A DNA stretch of 64,000 nucleotides, taken from positions 372,001 to 436,000 of the forward strand of contig JAJKFL010000005.1 of assembly GCA_021186555.1 (NCBI GenBank), given 5' to 3'. The stretch's first letter is position 1, and each line of letters begins with the position of its first letter. The position numbers and the translations under genes were made by a program. The notes beneath the pieces are model-generated. The model did no database searches and was not told where the DNA came from. It saw only the letters and a list, made by a program, of their open reading frames with translations. Shown piece after piece: positions 1 to 11,268 of this stretch. The stretch is from Reticulitermes speratus. Its lineage: Eukaryota; Arthropoda; Insecta; Blattodea; Rhinotermitidae.

Positions 1-885
1 CCTCTAACGTGCCATGAAGGTACGTGCGTCCTCTAACGTGCCATGAAGGTACGTGCGTCCTCTAACGTGCCATGAAGGTACGTGCGTCCTCTAACGTGCC
101 ATGAAGGTACGTGCGTCCTCTAACGTGCCATGAAGGTACGTGCGTCCTCTAACGTGCCATGAAGATACGTGCGTCCTTCTGTAAGACGTGCCATGAAGGT
201 ACGTGCGTCCTCTAACGTGCCATGAAGGTACGTGCGTCCTCTAACGTGCCATTGAAGAGTACGTGCGTCCTCTAACGTGCCATGAAGGTACGTGCGTCCT
301 CTAACGTGCCATGAAGGTACGTGCGTCCTCTAACGTGCCATGAAGGTACGTGCGTCCTTTAACGTGCCATGAAGGTACGTGCGTCTTAAGGTGCCATGAA
401 GGTACGTGGTCCTTAAGTGCCATGAGGTACGTGCGTCTCTAACGTGCCATAACGCTTAAGGTACGTGCGTCCTCTAACGTGCCATGAAGGTACGTGCGTC
501 CTCTAACGTGCCATGAAGGTACGTGCGTCCTCTAACGTGCCATGAAGGTACGTGCGTCCTCTAACGTGCCATGAAGGTACGTGCGTCCTCTAACGTGCCA
601 TGAAGGTACGTGCGTCCTCTAACGTGCCATGAAGGTACGTGCGTCCTCTAACGTGCCATGAAGGTACGTGCGTCCTTTAACGTGCCATGAAGACGCGTTT
701 ACGTGCTGTACTGCTCTAAGGTGCCCTGAAGGTACGTGCGTCCTTCTAACGTGCCATGAAGGTAGTGCGTCCTTAATGTGCCATGAAGTACGTGCGTCCT
801 TAACGTGCCATGAAGTGTACGTGGTTTAACGTGCAAGGTTCGGAATGGTTCTACGTGCCATGAGGTCTGTCTAAGTGCCTGAGTA
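1..885. repeat. 29-bp tandem array, open at the left window edge
   Basis: The unit begins CCTCTAACGTGCCATGAAGG and repeats every 29 bp. It is nearly perfect from the window start to about 360 and again from about 460 to 690. Bases 380-460 and 690-885 contain many small insertions and deletions, and the unit fades into the neighbouring 16-bp array. The array continues beyond the window start, so its copy number (about 30 here) is a minimum. No gene is seen in it. Confidence 0.95.
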
Positions 886-1587
886 GGCGTCTAGTGATGA
901 AGTGTGGTCTGTGATGAGTAGTGGTCTCTAAGGTCCGTGAAGTGTTGGTCTTGGTGTGAAGTGTGGTGAGAACTGTCTGTGTGAAGTGTGGTCTGTGTGA
1001 AGTGTGGTCTGTGTGAAGTGTGGTCTGTGTGAAGTGGCTGTGTGAAGTGTGGCTCTGTGTGAAGTGTGGTCCGTGTGAGGTGGTCTGTGTGAAGTGTGGT
1101 CTGTGTGAAGTGTGGTCTGTGTGAAGTGTGGTCTGTGTGAAGTGTGGTCTGTGTGAAGTGTGGTCTGTGTGAAGTGTGGTCTGTGTGAAGTGTGGTCTTG
1201 TGATGTGGGCTAGTGTGTGATGTGTGTGTCTGTGTGAAGTGTGGTCTAGTGGTGTGTGAAGGTGGTCTGTGTGAAGTGTGGCTGTGTGAAGGATGTGTGG
1301 TCTGTGTGAAGTGTGGTCTGTGTGAAGTGTGGTCTGTGTGAAGTGTGGTCGTTGAAGTGTGGTGTGAAGTGTGGTCTGTGTGAAGTGTGGCTGTGTGAAG
1401 TGGCGTGGAGTGTGCTGTGTGAAGTGTGTCTGTGTGAAGTGTGGTCTGTGTGAAGTGTGTCTGTGTAAGGTGTCTGTGTGAAGTGTGGTCTGTGTGAAGT
1501 GTGGCCTGTGTGAAGTGTGGCCTGTGTGAAGTGTGGTCTGTGTGAAGTGTGGTCTGTGTGAAGTGTGGTCTGTGTGAAGTGTGGTCC
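886..1587. repeat. 16-bp tandem array (GTCTGTGTGAAGTGTG)
   Basis: The 16-bp unit GTCTGTGTGAAGTGTG repeats about 40 times, regular at 975-1200 and 1480-1587 and rich in small indels between. The minus-strand open frame rich in His and Thr (851-1699) follows from the repeat lacking stops and is not a gene. The left border with the 29-bp array is gradual, the right border at 1587 is sharp. Confidence 0.93.
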
Positions 1588-2014
1588 TACTGGGCACACG
1601 GTGTCCACTAGACAGTGTAACAAGGCATAAAATGTGAAGGTAGAAAAAGAAGTACTCGGACAAAGCCTGCTGCAGTGCTGCTGCCGTCAGACACAGCAAC
1701 TAGACTGAAGCTAGTTCTGACGGTCAGCTGCCTGAGACGTTCTGACTGCTTCACTGTAACATTAGTATGTTGCACACGGTGCGATGCAGCTAATGTCAAG
1801 ACTGCCTGCTCGCAGACTGTTGTAACTACCATAGCTGCAGTTTAAAAGACTCGCCAGGAAAAAATGGAAACTGGCCACGACAACTAACTGCGTTTCCTTT
1901 CTAATTCATCGCTCACATTCTTCTAATATTAAAGCTACAAATCTGCAGATTTTGTATAATCTGATAAATATACCACGAATCAAACAATCGGCCATAAAAA
2001 GCAACCAACATGGC
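1588..2014. other. Non-repetitive spacer, no gene seen
   Basis: Unique-looking sequence between two arrays. Short open frames on the minus strand show no recognisable domain. The right end contains a local direct repeat (ACCAACATGGCAACA at 2004-2018 and 2037-2051) beside the insertion site of the LINE copy. Confidence 0.6.
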
Positions 2015-2280
2015 AACACAGTGACTGAACTCCACAACCAACATGGCAACATAAATAAAAATAAGGGATGTGAAGTGAAGGGGTGTGAAGTGATGTGAAG
2101 TGAAGTGCTCTGGTTTCGAAGTGAAGTGAAGTGAATTAAGTTCTTGGGGGATATAATTAGCATGTACTTTGGTCTGACTTTATACTGAGGATATTCTAAC
2201 GCACTGAAATTAATTAATGTGTGGGTGTTTTTTGTATTGTGCTTGTTTAAAAAATTTTTTTTTTTTTTTTTTTTTTATTC

Positions 2281-2990
2281 TGTGTATGGGTGTTTTTGTA
2301 AGGTGTGGATGCTTTTGTAAGGTGTGGATGATTTGTAAGTTGTGGATGTTTTTGTAATGTGTGTACGGTGTTCTAATATGTGTACTTGTATTTACTGTAT
2401 GTATTTTGTTTACTGTATGTATTTTGTTTTGTATGTGTAAGGGTGTTTTAGTAAGGTGCGTACGGTTTTCTAATATGTGTATTTGTATTTACTGTATGTA
2501 TTTTGTTTTGTATGTGTATGGGTGTTTTTGTAAGGTATGGATGTATTTGTAAGGTGTGGATGTTTTTGTAAGGTGTGGATGCTTTTGTAAGGAGTGGATG
2601 TTTTTGTAAGGTGCAGATGTTTTTGTAATGTGTGTACGGTGTTATAATGTGTGTACTTGTATTTACTGTATGTATTTAATTTTGTATGTGCATGGGTGTT
2701 TTTGTAAGGTGTGAACGGGGTTTTTCTAATATGTGTACTTGTATTTACTGTATGTATTTTGTTTTGTATGTGTATGGGTGTTTTTGTAAGGTGTGGATGT
2801 ATTTGTAAGGTATGGATGTTTTTGTAAGGTGTGGATGCTTTTGTAAGGAGTGGATGCTTTTGCAAGGTGTGGATGTTTTTATAATGTGTGTACGGTGTTA
2901 TAATGTGTGTACTTGTATTTACTGTATGTATTTTGTTTTGTAATTGTGTATAGTTTGTTTTGTATTGTTAATTTTATGTATATTTTTGTA
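2281..2990. repeat. Compound tandem repeat in LINE 3' UTR, copy 1
   Basis: Short subrepeats of about 18 bp (GTAAGGTGTGGATGTTTTT and variants) are grouped into larger blocks of about 190-260 bp, each ending in a stretch with GTACTTGTATTTACTGTATG. The arrangement recurs at 15250-15835. Block number and subrepeat number differ between the two LINE copies. Confidence 0.85.
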
Positions 2991-2993
2991 TGT

Positions 2994-5900
2994 CCATTTG
3001 TATTGTGTGTACTACTGTAAGGACTACTGCCACCGGGTGAAAACATTTGTATTGTGTGTACTAGTGTAAGGACTACTGCCACCGGGTGAAAACATTTGTA
3101 TTGTGTGTACTAGTGTAAGGACTACTGCCACCGGGTGAAAACATTTGTATTGCGTGTACTAGTGTAAGGACTACTGCCACCGGGTGAAAACATTTGTATT
3201 GCGTGTACTAGTGTAAGGACTACTGCCACCGGGTGAAAACATTTGTATTGCGTGTACTAGTGTAAGGACTACTGCCACCGGGTGAAAACATTTGTATTGC
3301 GTGTACTAGTGTAAGGACTACTGCCACCGGGTGAAAACATTTGTATTGCGTGTACTAGTGTAAGGACTACTGCCACCGGGTGAAAACATTTGTATTGCGT
3401 GTACTAGTGTAAGGACTACTGCCACCGGGTGAAAACATTTGTATTGTGTGTACTAGTGTAAGGACTACTGCCACCGGGTGAAAACATTTGTATTGTGTGT
3501 ACTAGTGTAAGGACTACTGCCACCGGGTGAAAACATTTGTATTGTGTGTACTAGTGTAAGGACTACTGCCACCGGGTGAAAACATTTGTATTGCGTGTAC
3601 TAGTGTAAGGACTACTGCCACCGGGTGAAAACATTTGTATTGTGTGTACTAGTGTAAGGACTACTGCCACCGGGTGAAAACATTTGTATTGTGTGTACTA
3701 GTGTAAGGACTACTGCCACCGGGTGAAAACATTTGTATTGTGTGTACTAGTGTAAGGACTACTGCCACCGTGTGAAAACATTTGTATTGTGTGTACTAGT
3801 GTAAGGACTACTGCCACCGGGTGAAAACATTTGTATTGTGTGTACTAGTGTAAGGACTACTGCCACCGTGTGAAAACATTTGTATTGTGTGTACTAGTGT
3901 AAGGACTACTGCCACCGTGTGAAAACATTTGTATTGTGTGTACTAGTGTAAGGACTACTGCCACCGTGTGAAAACATTTGTATTGTGTGTACTAGTGTAA
4001 GGACTACTGCCACCGTGTGAAAACATTTGTATTGTGTGTACTAGTGTAAGGACTACTGCCACCGGGTGAAAACATTTGTATTGTGTGTACTAGTGTAAGG
4101 ACTACTGCCACCGTGTGAAAACATTTGTATTGTGTGTACTAGTGTAAGGACTACTGCCACCGGGTGAAAACATTTGTATTGTGTGTACTAGTGTAAGGAC
4201 TACTGCCACCGTGTGAAAACATTTGTATTGTGTGTACTAGTGTAAGGACTACTGCCACCGTGTGAAAACATTTGTATTGTGTGTACTAGTGTAAGGACTA
4301 CTGCCACCGTGTGAAAACATTTGTATTGTGTGTACTAGTGTAAGGACTACTGCCACCGGGTGAAAACATTTGTATTGTGTGTACTAGTGTAAGGACTACT
4401 GCCACCGTGTGAAAACATTTGTATTGTGTGTACTAGTGTAAGGACTACTGCCACCGGGTGAAAACATTTGTATTGTGTGTACTAGTGTAAGGACTACTGC
4501 CACCGTGTGAAAACATTTGTATTGTGTGTACTAGTGTAAGGACTACTGCCACCGTGTGAAAACATTTGTATTGTGTGTACTAGTGTAAGGACTACTGCCA
4601 CCGGGTGAAAACATTTGTATTGTGTGTACTAGTGTAAGGACTACTGCCACCGTGTGAAAACATTTGTATTGTGTGTACTAGTGTAAGGACTACTGCCACC
4701 GTGTGAAAACATTTGTATTGTGTGTACTAGTGTAAGGACTACTGCCACCGGGTGAAAACATTTGTATTGTGTGTACTAGTGTAAGGACTACTGCCACCGT
4801 GTGAAAACATTTGTATTGTGTGTACTAGTGTAAGGACTACTGCCACCGGGTGAAAACATTTGTATTGTGTGTACTAGTGTAAGGACTACTGCCACCGTGT
4901 GAAAACATTTGTATTGTGTGTACTAGTGTAAGGACTACTGCCACCGTGTGAAAACATTTGTATTGTGTGTACTAGTGTAAGGACTACTGCCACCGTGTGA
5001 AAACATTTGTATTGTGTGTACTAGTGTAAGGACTACTGCCACCGTGTGAAAACATTTGTATTGTGTGTACTAGTGTAAGGACTACTGCCACCGTGTGAAA
5101 ACATTTGTATGTGTGTACTAGTGTAAGGACTACTGCCACCGTGTGAAAACATTTGTATTGTGTGTACTAGTGTAAGGACTACTGCCACCGGGTGAAAACA
5201 TTTGTATTGTGTGTACTAGTGTAAGGACTACTGCCACCGTGTGAAAACATTTGTATTGTGTGTACTAGTGTAAGGACTACTGCCACCGGGTGAAAACATT
5301 TGTATTGTGTGTACTAGTGTAAGGACTACTGCCACCGGGTGAAAACATTTGTATTGTGTGTACTAGTGTAAGGACTACTGCCACCGTGTGAAAACATTTG
5401 TATTGTGTGTACTAGTGTAAGGACTACTGCCACCGGGTGAAAACATTTGTATTGTGTGTACTAGTGTAAGGACTACTGCCACCGTGTGAAAACATTTGTA
5501 TTGTGTGTACTAGTGTAAGGACTACTGCCACCGTGTGAAAACATTTGTATTGTGTGTACTAGTGTAAGGACTACTGCCACCGTGTGAAAACATTTGTATT
5601 GTGTGTACTAGTGTAAGGACTACTGCCACCGTGTGAAAACATTTGTATTGTGTGTACTAGTGTAAGGACTACTGCCACCGTGTGAAAACATTTGTATTGT
5701 GTGTACTAGTGTAAGGACTACTGCCACCGGGTGAAAACATTTGTATTGTGTGTACTAGTGTAAGGACTACTGCCACCGTGTGAAAACATTTGTATTGTGT
5801 GTACTAGTGTAAGGACTACTGCCACCGTGTGAAAACATTTGTATTGTGTGTACTAGTGTAAGGACTACTGCCACCGTGTGAAAACTTTTGTATTGTGTGT

Positions 5901-6668
5901 ACTAGTGTAAGGACTACTGCCACCGTGTGAAAACATTTGTATTGTGTGTACTAGTGTAAGGACTACTGCCACCGTGTGAAAACATTTGTATTGTGTGTAC
6001 TAGTGTAAGGACTACTGCCACCGGGTGAAAACATTTGTATTGTGTGTACTAGTGTAAGGACTACTGCCACCGTGTGAAAACATTTGTATTGTGTGTACTA
6101 GTGTAAGGACTACTGCCACCGTGTGAAAACATTTGTATTGTGTGTACTAGTGTAAGGACTACTGCCACCGTGTGAAAACTTTTGTATTGTGTGTACTAGT
6201 GTAAGGACTACTGCCACCGTGTGAAAACATTTGTATTGTGTGTACTAGTGTAAGGACTACTGCCACCGTGTGAAAACATTTGTATTGTGTGTACTAGTGT
6301 AAGGACTACTGCCACCGTGTGAAAACATTTGTATTGTGTGTACTAGTGTAAGGACTACTGCCACCGTGTGAAAACATTTGTATTGTGTGTACTAGTGTAA
6401 GGACTACTGCCACCGTGTGAAAACTTTTGTATTGTGTGTACTAGTGTAAGGACTACTGCCACCGTGTGAAAACATTTGTATTGTGTGTACTAGTGTAAGG
6501 ACTACTGCCACCGTGTGAAAACATTTGTATTGTGTGTACTAGTGTAAGGACTACTGCCACCGTGTGAAAACTTTTGTATTGTGTGTACTAGTGTAAGGAC
6601 TACTGCCACCGTGTGAAAACATTTGTATTGTGTGTACTAGTGTAAGGACTACTGCCACCGGGTGAAAA
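2994..6668. repeat. 49-bp tandem array in LINE 3' UTR, copy 1 (about 75 units)
   Basis: The 49-bp unit contains CTAGTGTAAGGACTACTGCC and then ACCGGGTGAAAACATTTGTA. Units are almost identical. Variants are ACCGGGTG or ACCGTGTG, ATTGTGTG or ATTGCGTG (clustered at about 3150-3600) and AACATTT or AACTTTT (near 5885, 6179, 6424 and 6571, separated by 6, 5 and 3 units). The last unit runs straight into the LINE 3' end. Confidence 0.97.
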
Positions 6669-6680
6669 CCCAATTGCAGT

Positions 6681-6681
6681 A

Positions 6682-6710
<29 letters not shown>
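6681..6710 (+). repeat. (TAA)n tail of LINE copy 1
   Basis: About nine TAA units follow GCAGTAAA at the end of the element. The second copy has the same tail at 16588-16603. A (TAA)n tail is a known 3' ending of several non-LTR retrotransposon clades, the I element among them. Confidence 0.85.
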
Positions 6711-6712
<2 letters not shown>

Positions 6713-6734
6713 CAGTGACTGCACTCCACAAACA

Positions 6735-7032
6735 ATAAAGACCTTTCAGAATTTTGGCGCAGACACGATAATCTTGTAAGAATACGGTGTAATGTGATGT
6801 GACACCGTATAGACTTGTAGAGGGGAACCAATGTTCGGGAAGAAGGTAGTGACTGCATGTTCATCTAGCAAACTACACGGCGTGACACACCACAAAACCC
6901 TGACACTGAATATCACTGATGTGGAAACTTCAAATCTGAGATCTGTTGTGTGTCTGTTAGTCACTGCACGTAAATGACAGCTGTGCTACTTACTTATTTA
7001 AGCCTTTAAAGTAACCTGAACTACATTTGAAG
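6735..7032 (-). other. Spacer with a worn interspersed repeat on the minus strand
   Basis: The minus strand of about 6745-6950 reads RFEVSTSVIFSVRVLWCVTP and further on GSPLQVYTVSHHITP. I remember strings of this kind as translated repeats common in insect genomes (RFEVSTAV, FWVVTPC, VYTVSHP). The element class is not clear to me, and the remnant is short and interrupted. No host gene is seen. Confidence 0.4.
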
Positions 7033-7033
7033 A

Positions 7034-8340
7034 TTCAGTTCGTACCGCGCAGTGAACACATTCCGTCTCGATTATAAGAACCAATTTGTTTGTTCTGAGA
7101 TCCACACAAAACACATAAATACAGTCCGCACCGCGCAGTAAACACACTCCGTCTCAGTTATACAAACCAGTCAGTTAATGTTGTACAGTGAAATAATCGC
7201 TGTTTGTTCTGAGATCCACACAAAACACATAAATACAGTCCGTACCGCGCAGTAAACACACTCCGTCTCAGTTATACAAACCAGTCAGTTAATGTTGTAC
7301 AGTGAAATAATCGCAGTTTGTTCTGAGATCCACACAAAACACATAAATACAGTCCGTACCGCGCAGTAAACACATTCCGTCTCAGTTATACAAACTAGTC
7401 AGTTAATGCTGTACAGTGAAATAATCGCTGTTTGTTCTGAGATCCACACAAACACATAAATACAGTCCGTACCGCGCAGTAAACACACCCCGTCTCAGTT
7501 ATACAAAGCAGTCAGTTAATGTTGTACAGTGAAATAATCGCTGTTTGTTCTGAGATCCACACAAAACACATAAATACAGTCCGTACCGCGCAGTAAACAC
7601 ACTCCGTCTCAGTTATACAAACCAGTCAGTTAATGCTGTACAGTGAAATAATCGCTGTTTGTTCTGAGATCCACACAAAACACATAAATACAGTCCGTAC
7701 CGCGCAGTAAACACACTCCGTCTCAGTTATACAAACCAGTCAGTTAATGTTGTACAGTGAAATAATCGCTGTTTGTTCTGAGATCCACACAAAACACATA
7801 AATACAGTCCGTACCGCGCAGTAAACACACTCCGTCTCAGTTATACAAACCAGTCAGTTAATGCTGTACAGTGAAATAATCGCTGTTTGTTCTGAGATCC
7901 ACACAAAACACATAAATACAGTCCGTACCGCGCAGTAAACACACTCCGTCTCAGTTATACAAACCAGTCAGTTAATGTTGTACAGTGAAATAATCGCTGT
8001 TTGTTCTGAGATCCACACAAAACACATAAATACAGTCCGTACCGCGCAGTAAACACACTCCGTCTCAGTTTAACAAACCAGTCAGTTAATGCTGTACAGT
8101 GAAATAATCGCTGTTTGTTCTGAGATCCACACAAAACACATAAATACAGTCCGTACCGCGCAGTAAACACACTCCGTCTCAGTTATACAAACCAGTCAGT
8201 TAATGCTGTACAGTGAAATAATCGCTGTTTGTTCTGAGATCCACACAAAACACATAAATACACTCTGTGGGCAGAACGTAGAATTTGTGAATGTTAAACA
8301 TGGTGTTACATGTAGTAACCACTAAGCTTTAAAGGTGTAA
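7034..8340 (+). mobile_element. 114-bp-repeat element, locus A (10 full units plus tail)
   Basis: A partial first unit (7034-7121, lacking about 30 internal bases) is followed by ten 114-bp units from 7122 to about 8261. The unit begins CAGTCCGTACCGCGCAGTAA and ends ACACAAAACACATAAATA. Instead of a further unit the array then runs into a tail (CACTCTGTGGGCAGAACGTA, then GAATGTTAAACATGG, then TAGTAACCACTAAGCTTTAA). The same tail ends the arrays at 54695 and 59914 and the near-single copy at 47355, so array plus tail look like one dispersed element with internal expansion. As 114 is 38 codons, it stays open in several frames. The class is unknown: I see no tRNA-like head and no transposase. Confidence 0.8.
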
Positions 8341-8430
8341 CGACGCTGCCAGTAGCTCAGACTACATGACGTCATTACCTGAAATTTAGACGAAAGTAAA
8401 TGGACTCGACATGTCTGTATGCATGTACTG

Positions 8431-8692
8431 TTTTTTTTTTCCAATGGCTTGACAGCCCCTTGGGGGCCTAGGCCGCCTCATTTTTCGAGGCTTCACGATC
8501 ACATTCAGACACACCACACTCGGTAGGACTCCTCTGGACGAGTGATCAGCCCGTCGCAGAGACCTCTACCTGACAACACACAACACTCACAACAGACAGA
8601 CATCCATGCCTACGGCGGGATTCGAACCCACAATCCCAGTAAACGAGCGGCCGCAGACCCACACCTTAGACCGCGCGGCCACTACGATCGGG
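8431..8692 (-). mobile_element. tRNA-derived SINE, minus strand
   Basis: Read on the minus strand, the head (about 8692 downward) has an A-box-like TGGCCGCGCGGTCTAAGG and a B box GGTTCGAATCCCGCC, spaced as in a tRNA promoter. A 3' body of about 170 bp follows, and it ends in an A-rich tail (poly-T at 8431-8440 on the plus strand). This is the layout of a SINE transcribed by RNA polymerase III. No convincing target-site duplication is visible. The body differs from the SINEs at 10030 and 51564, so this is another family. Confidence 0.8.
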
Positions 8693-8695
8693 TAC

Positions 8696-9461
8696 AAGGT
8701 AACTTACTACTCGTTATTACGTGTAATTAGCTTCAGCACGAATGGTGACTGGAAGAGAAGTGAGCTGCGTGAATGTAACCACGCAGTAATTCAGTCACAA
8801 TATCGACCTATCCGACCCAGGTTCGAACCAAGTACAAGCAACAGTCCCTACAGTCTCCCAGTTCATTTGTCTCCATCACCTTCTCATTGCGCACTGGAAT
8901 TTACATGACGTCAAATAGTAACAGAGCGCTGGTGTGTGAACACAAAAGACGCTCGCTGCTCAAACGTCCCTAGCTACAGTCAGCACACATGTTCAAGTTT
9001 AAAAACTTACACACATGCCGCAGCCTAGCGCCAGTCGGCAGACGTCGGTCCGCTCACAGTCAGCACATCTGTTGTGTGGGCGGAGTGCGGTGCTCTCAGC
9101 CACCAGTTTCACAAGCACAGCGTCCCGACGCTGAATGCGACGCTATAAGTCGTGACTAAACAAAGGCGCAAAACTTCAGAGAAATTGCTCATGCGCATAG
9201 CGTCGTATCAGACAACACCGAGAGCAGAGACAAATGGCGGCTACAGGTGTTGGATGTCACTTGGAACTGTTATGAGGCTCAGTGAATGCAGTTTGTCACA
9301 ACAACATTGCTAAATTGCTTGAAACTTTGTCAGTTTGCGTGCAACTATCGCCGTTAAAATATAAACTGTCGCCTGCCGTCAAGACTAACTACTTACCGCA
9401 ATAAAAGGCGCCGCTCTCCGTCATAAACTGAACACGTACCAAATGATTAACTGGAACTGCA
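8696..9461. other. Low-repeat region with an insect-like CpG-containing stretch, no proven gene
   Basis: This is one of the few stretches without tandem repeats. It has a short direct repeat (CAGTCAGCACA at about 8978 and 9058). At 9234 there is an ATG in a good context (ACAAATGGCGGCTACAGGTG) that reads MAATGVGCHLELL and stops. I cannot support an exon, because no long open frame or clear partner exon is seen. Part of 8720-8830 resembles 48540-48600 (CTTCAGCACG / CTTCAGTACG and CGAACCAAGT), perhaps an old dispersed repeat. Confidence 0.4.
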
Positions 9462-9872
9462 GCACACAGCACTCGTACAACAGCCAGGCTAAGCCAGCCA
9501 TATCCAACTCCATTCTTTTAAGTGGTTCATTGTACGACGCTGATAGTGTCTGGGACTGTGCAGCATTCACGCCCCACCAAAATCCTGCTACGCACGTCCC
9601 TTGTCTCCCGTCCGTGCCACATGCCCCACCCATCTCATTCATCTTGACTTGACAAACCGAATAACATTTTGTGACCAGTACAGATCATAAAGCTCCTCGC
9701 TATGTAGTCTTCTCCACTCCCCTGTTACCCCGTCCCTCTTAGACCCAAATATCCCCCTCAGCACCCTATTCTCGAGCACCCTCGGCCAATGTTCCTCCCT
9801 CAGTGTGAGAGACCAAGTTTCACACCCATACAAAAATAAATGTCTCTCCTCTGTGTGAGCCATGCAGGCTTC
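9462..9872 (-). mobile_element. LINE C-terminal fragment, minus strand
   Basis: The minus strand encodes YGCETWSLTLREEHWPRVLE, then RVLRGIFGSKRDGVTGEW, then LHSEELYDLYWSQNVIRFVK. From established families this matches the region after the reverse transcriptase domain in a common insect non-LTR retrotransposon (typical YGCETWTLTLREE and KRDEVTGEWRKLHNEEL). Beyond a frame change it continues as MRWVGHVART and on to about 9462 with RPRHYQRRTMNHLKEW (family form RPRRRWEDNIKMDL). The catalytic domain and N-terminal endonuclease are missing. It is a dead fragment, less worn than its relatives at 32890 and 59290. Confidence 0.82.
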
Positions 9873-10029
9873 TACTTGATCGGCACTGGCGGTTCTTTCC
9901 CTAGGGACAAAGCGGCCGATGGCAAAGCTGACACCTCACTTCCATCTAGTGGCAAAATTAAGAATTAGTGAAGCTGTACATCCACTCCCCAATACACCTT
10001 CATGACGTACACACGGACAACTTCACGCG
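9873..10029. other. Short unique spacer
   Basis: There is no recognisable feature between the LINE fragment and the SINE. A short sequence CTTCACGCGG directly precedes the SINE head. Confidence 0.5.
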
Positions 10030-10335
10030 GCACCGTGGTACAGGCGGCTATTCTCCGGCCCTTCACAGCGGAAGCCTGGGTTCAATCCCAGATCAGTCTA
10101 TGTGGGATTTGTGGGGGAGAATGTGGCTTAGGGACTGGTCTGGTCCCCAGCACTTTTGATTTATCCTGCAGTATCTTTCAACCAATGGTGCACGCTCATT
10201 CATTTACCACCCACGCTCTATGCTGTCGTCGTTAAACAAGACACATAACACTCACGCTCTTCGGCTTCCTTTGGAGGGTCACAGCGACATGCAGTAGCTC
10301 AAAGTCGCCTGATCCCACAAAATACAATGCATTGA
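10030..10335 (+). mobile_element. tRNA-derived SINE, plus strand, long form
   Basis: The head begins near GCACCGTGGTACAGGCGGCT and has the B box GGGTTCAATCCCAG at about 10079-10092, followed by CAGTCTATGTGGGATTTGTG. The same order of blocks occurs in the SINE at 51564 (GGGTTCGATCCCGG, then CAGTCCATGTGGGGGTTGTG), so the two are one family. This copy has extra sequence after the shared part (TCATTTACCACCCACGCTCT and onward). Its 3' end is uncertain, and the T-rich stretch near 10338 may mark it. Confidence 0.7.
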
Positions 10336-10550
10336 CATTTTTTGTTCTTCCCGTGTATGGAGGTGAGCCAGCTGACTCCTTAAACACTCATTTCGCCATA
10401 TTTTCAAGAACAAAGGCTGTCCTGTGGTCCAGCTAGACGGGTGGCCGTAAAACGTGAAACCGGCCTGAGGCGCAGTCAGGCTAACAAGGCTAACAAGCGG
10501 GCGTAAAACATTTCGTCTTTACTGTTTTACGTAGCAGTTAAAGTCTTACA
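10336..10550. other. Spacer before the 12-bp array
   Basis: No gene, RNA or repeat recognised. A small tandem duplication GGCTAACAA occurs at about 10480-10498. Confidence 0.5.
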
Positions 10551-11268
10551 ATGCAGCAGCGACATATACAGCGACATATACACATATACAGCGCATATAC
10601 AGCGACATATACAGCGACATATACAGCGACATATACAGCGACATATACAGCGACATATACAGCGACATATACAGCGACATATACAGCGACATATACAGCG
10701 ACATATACAGCGCTACAGCGACATATACAGCGACATATACAGCGACATATACAGCGCATATACAGCGGACATATACAGCGACATATACAGCGACATATAC
10801 AGCGGCATATCACGCATATACAGCGACATATACAGCGACATATACAGCGACATATACAGCGACATATACAGCGACATATACAGCTACATATACAGCGACA
10901 TATACAGCGACATATACAGCGACATATACAGCGACATATACAGCGGCATATACAGCGACATATACAGCGACATATACAGCGGCATATACAGCGACATATA
11001 CAGCGACATATACAGCGACATATACAGCGACATATACAGCGACATATACAGCGACATATACAGCGACATATACAGCGACATATACAGCGACATATACAGC
11101 GGCATATACAGCGACATATACAGCGACATATACAGCGACATATACAGCGACATATACAGCGACATATACAGCGACATATACAGCGACATATACAGCGACA
11201 TATACAGCGACATATACAGCGACATATACCGCGGCATATACCGCGACATATACAGCGACATACACAGC
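10551..11268. repeat. 12-bp tandem array (ACATATACAGCG), about 60 copies
   Basis: The unit ACATATACAGCG repeats with rare variants (GGCATATACAGC, CTACATATACAG) and a few indels at 10580-10815. A 12-bp period equals four codons and the unit has no stop in most frames, which explains long open frames on both strands reading RHIQ, CRCI, YVAV or YMSL repeats. These are not genes. Confidence 0.97.

Larger units (their letters stand above)
2015..6734 (+). mobile_element. LINE copy reduced to its 3' UTR, with target-site duplication
   Basis: From about 2050 the sequence matches the 3' UTR of the LINE at 13500-16606: the same GTGAAGTGAAG-rich leader, the stretch AGTTCTTGGG then GATATAATTA, the same compound repeat, the same 49-bp array and the same ending AACCCAATTGCAGTAA followed by (TAA)n. 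The reverse transcriptase is absent, as expected of strong 5' truncation. The flanks are direct repeats: 2015-2040 and 6709-6734 agree at 24 of 26 positions (both contain AACACAGTGACTG). This supports target-primed insertion of one 4.7-kb unit including its satellite, rather than an array that grew beside a LINE scrap. About 10 bp between the left duplication and the first matching base are unexplained. A run of about 22 T at 2255-2276 is unique to this copy. Confidence 0.82.

Noticed and set aside
851-1699. His/Thr-rich protein of 282 codons
   Set aside because: A translation of the 16-bp array, with frame breaks wherever the array has indels.
2994-6668. CRISPR-like regular spacing of 49 bp
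   Set aside because: The whole unit repeats; there are no variable spacers.
6649-6964. A host membrane protein on the minus strand
   Set aside because: It overlaps the (TAA)n tail of the LINE and a worn dispersed repeat; hydrophobic Ile runs come from the TAA microsatellite.
8431-8692. Plus-strand protein frames across 8542-8908
   Set aside because: They run antisense through a SINE, and the reading MPTAGFEPTIPVNERP is the reverse of its tRNA-like head.
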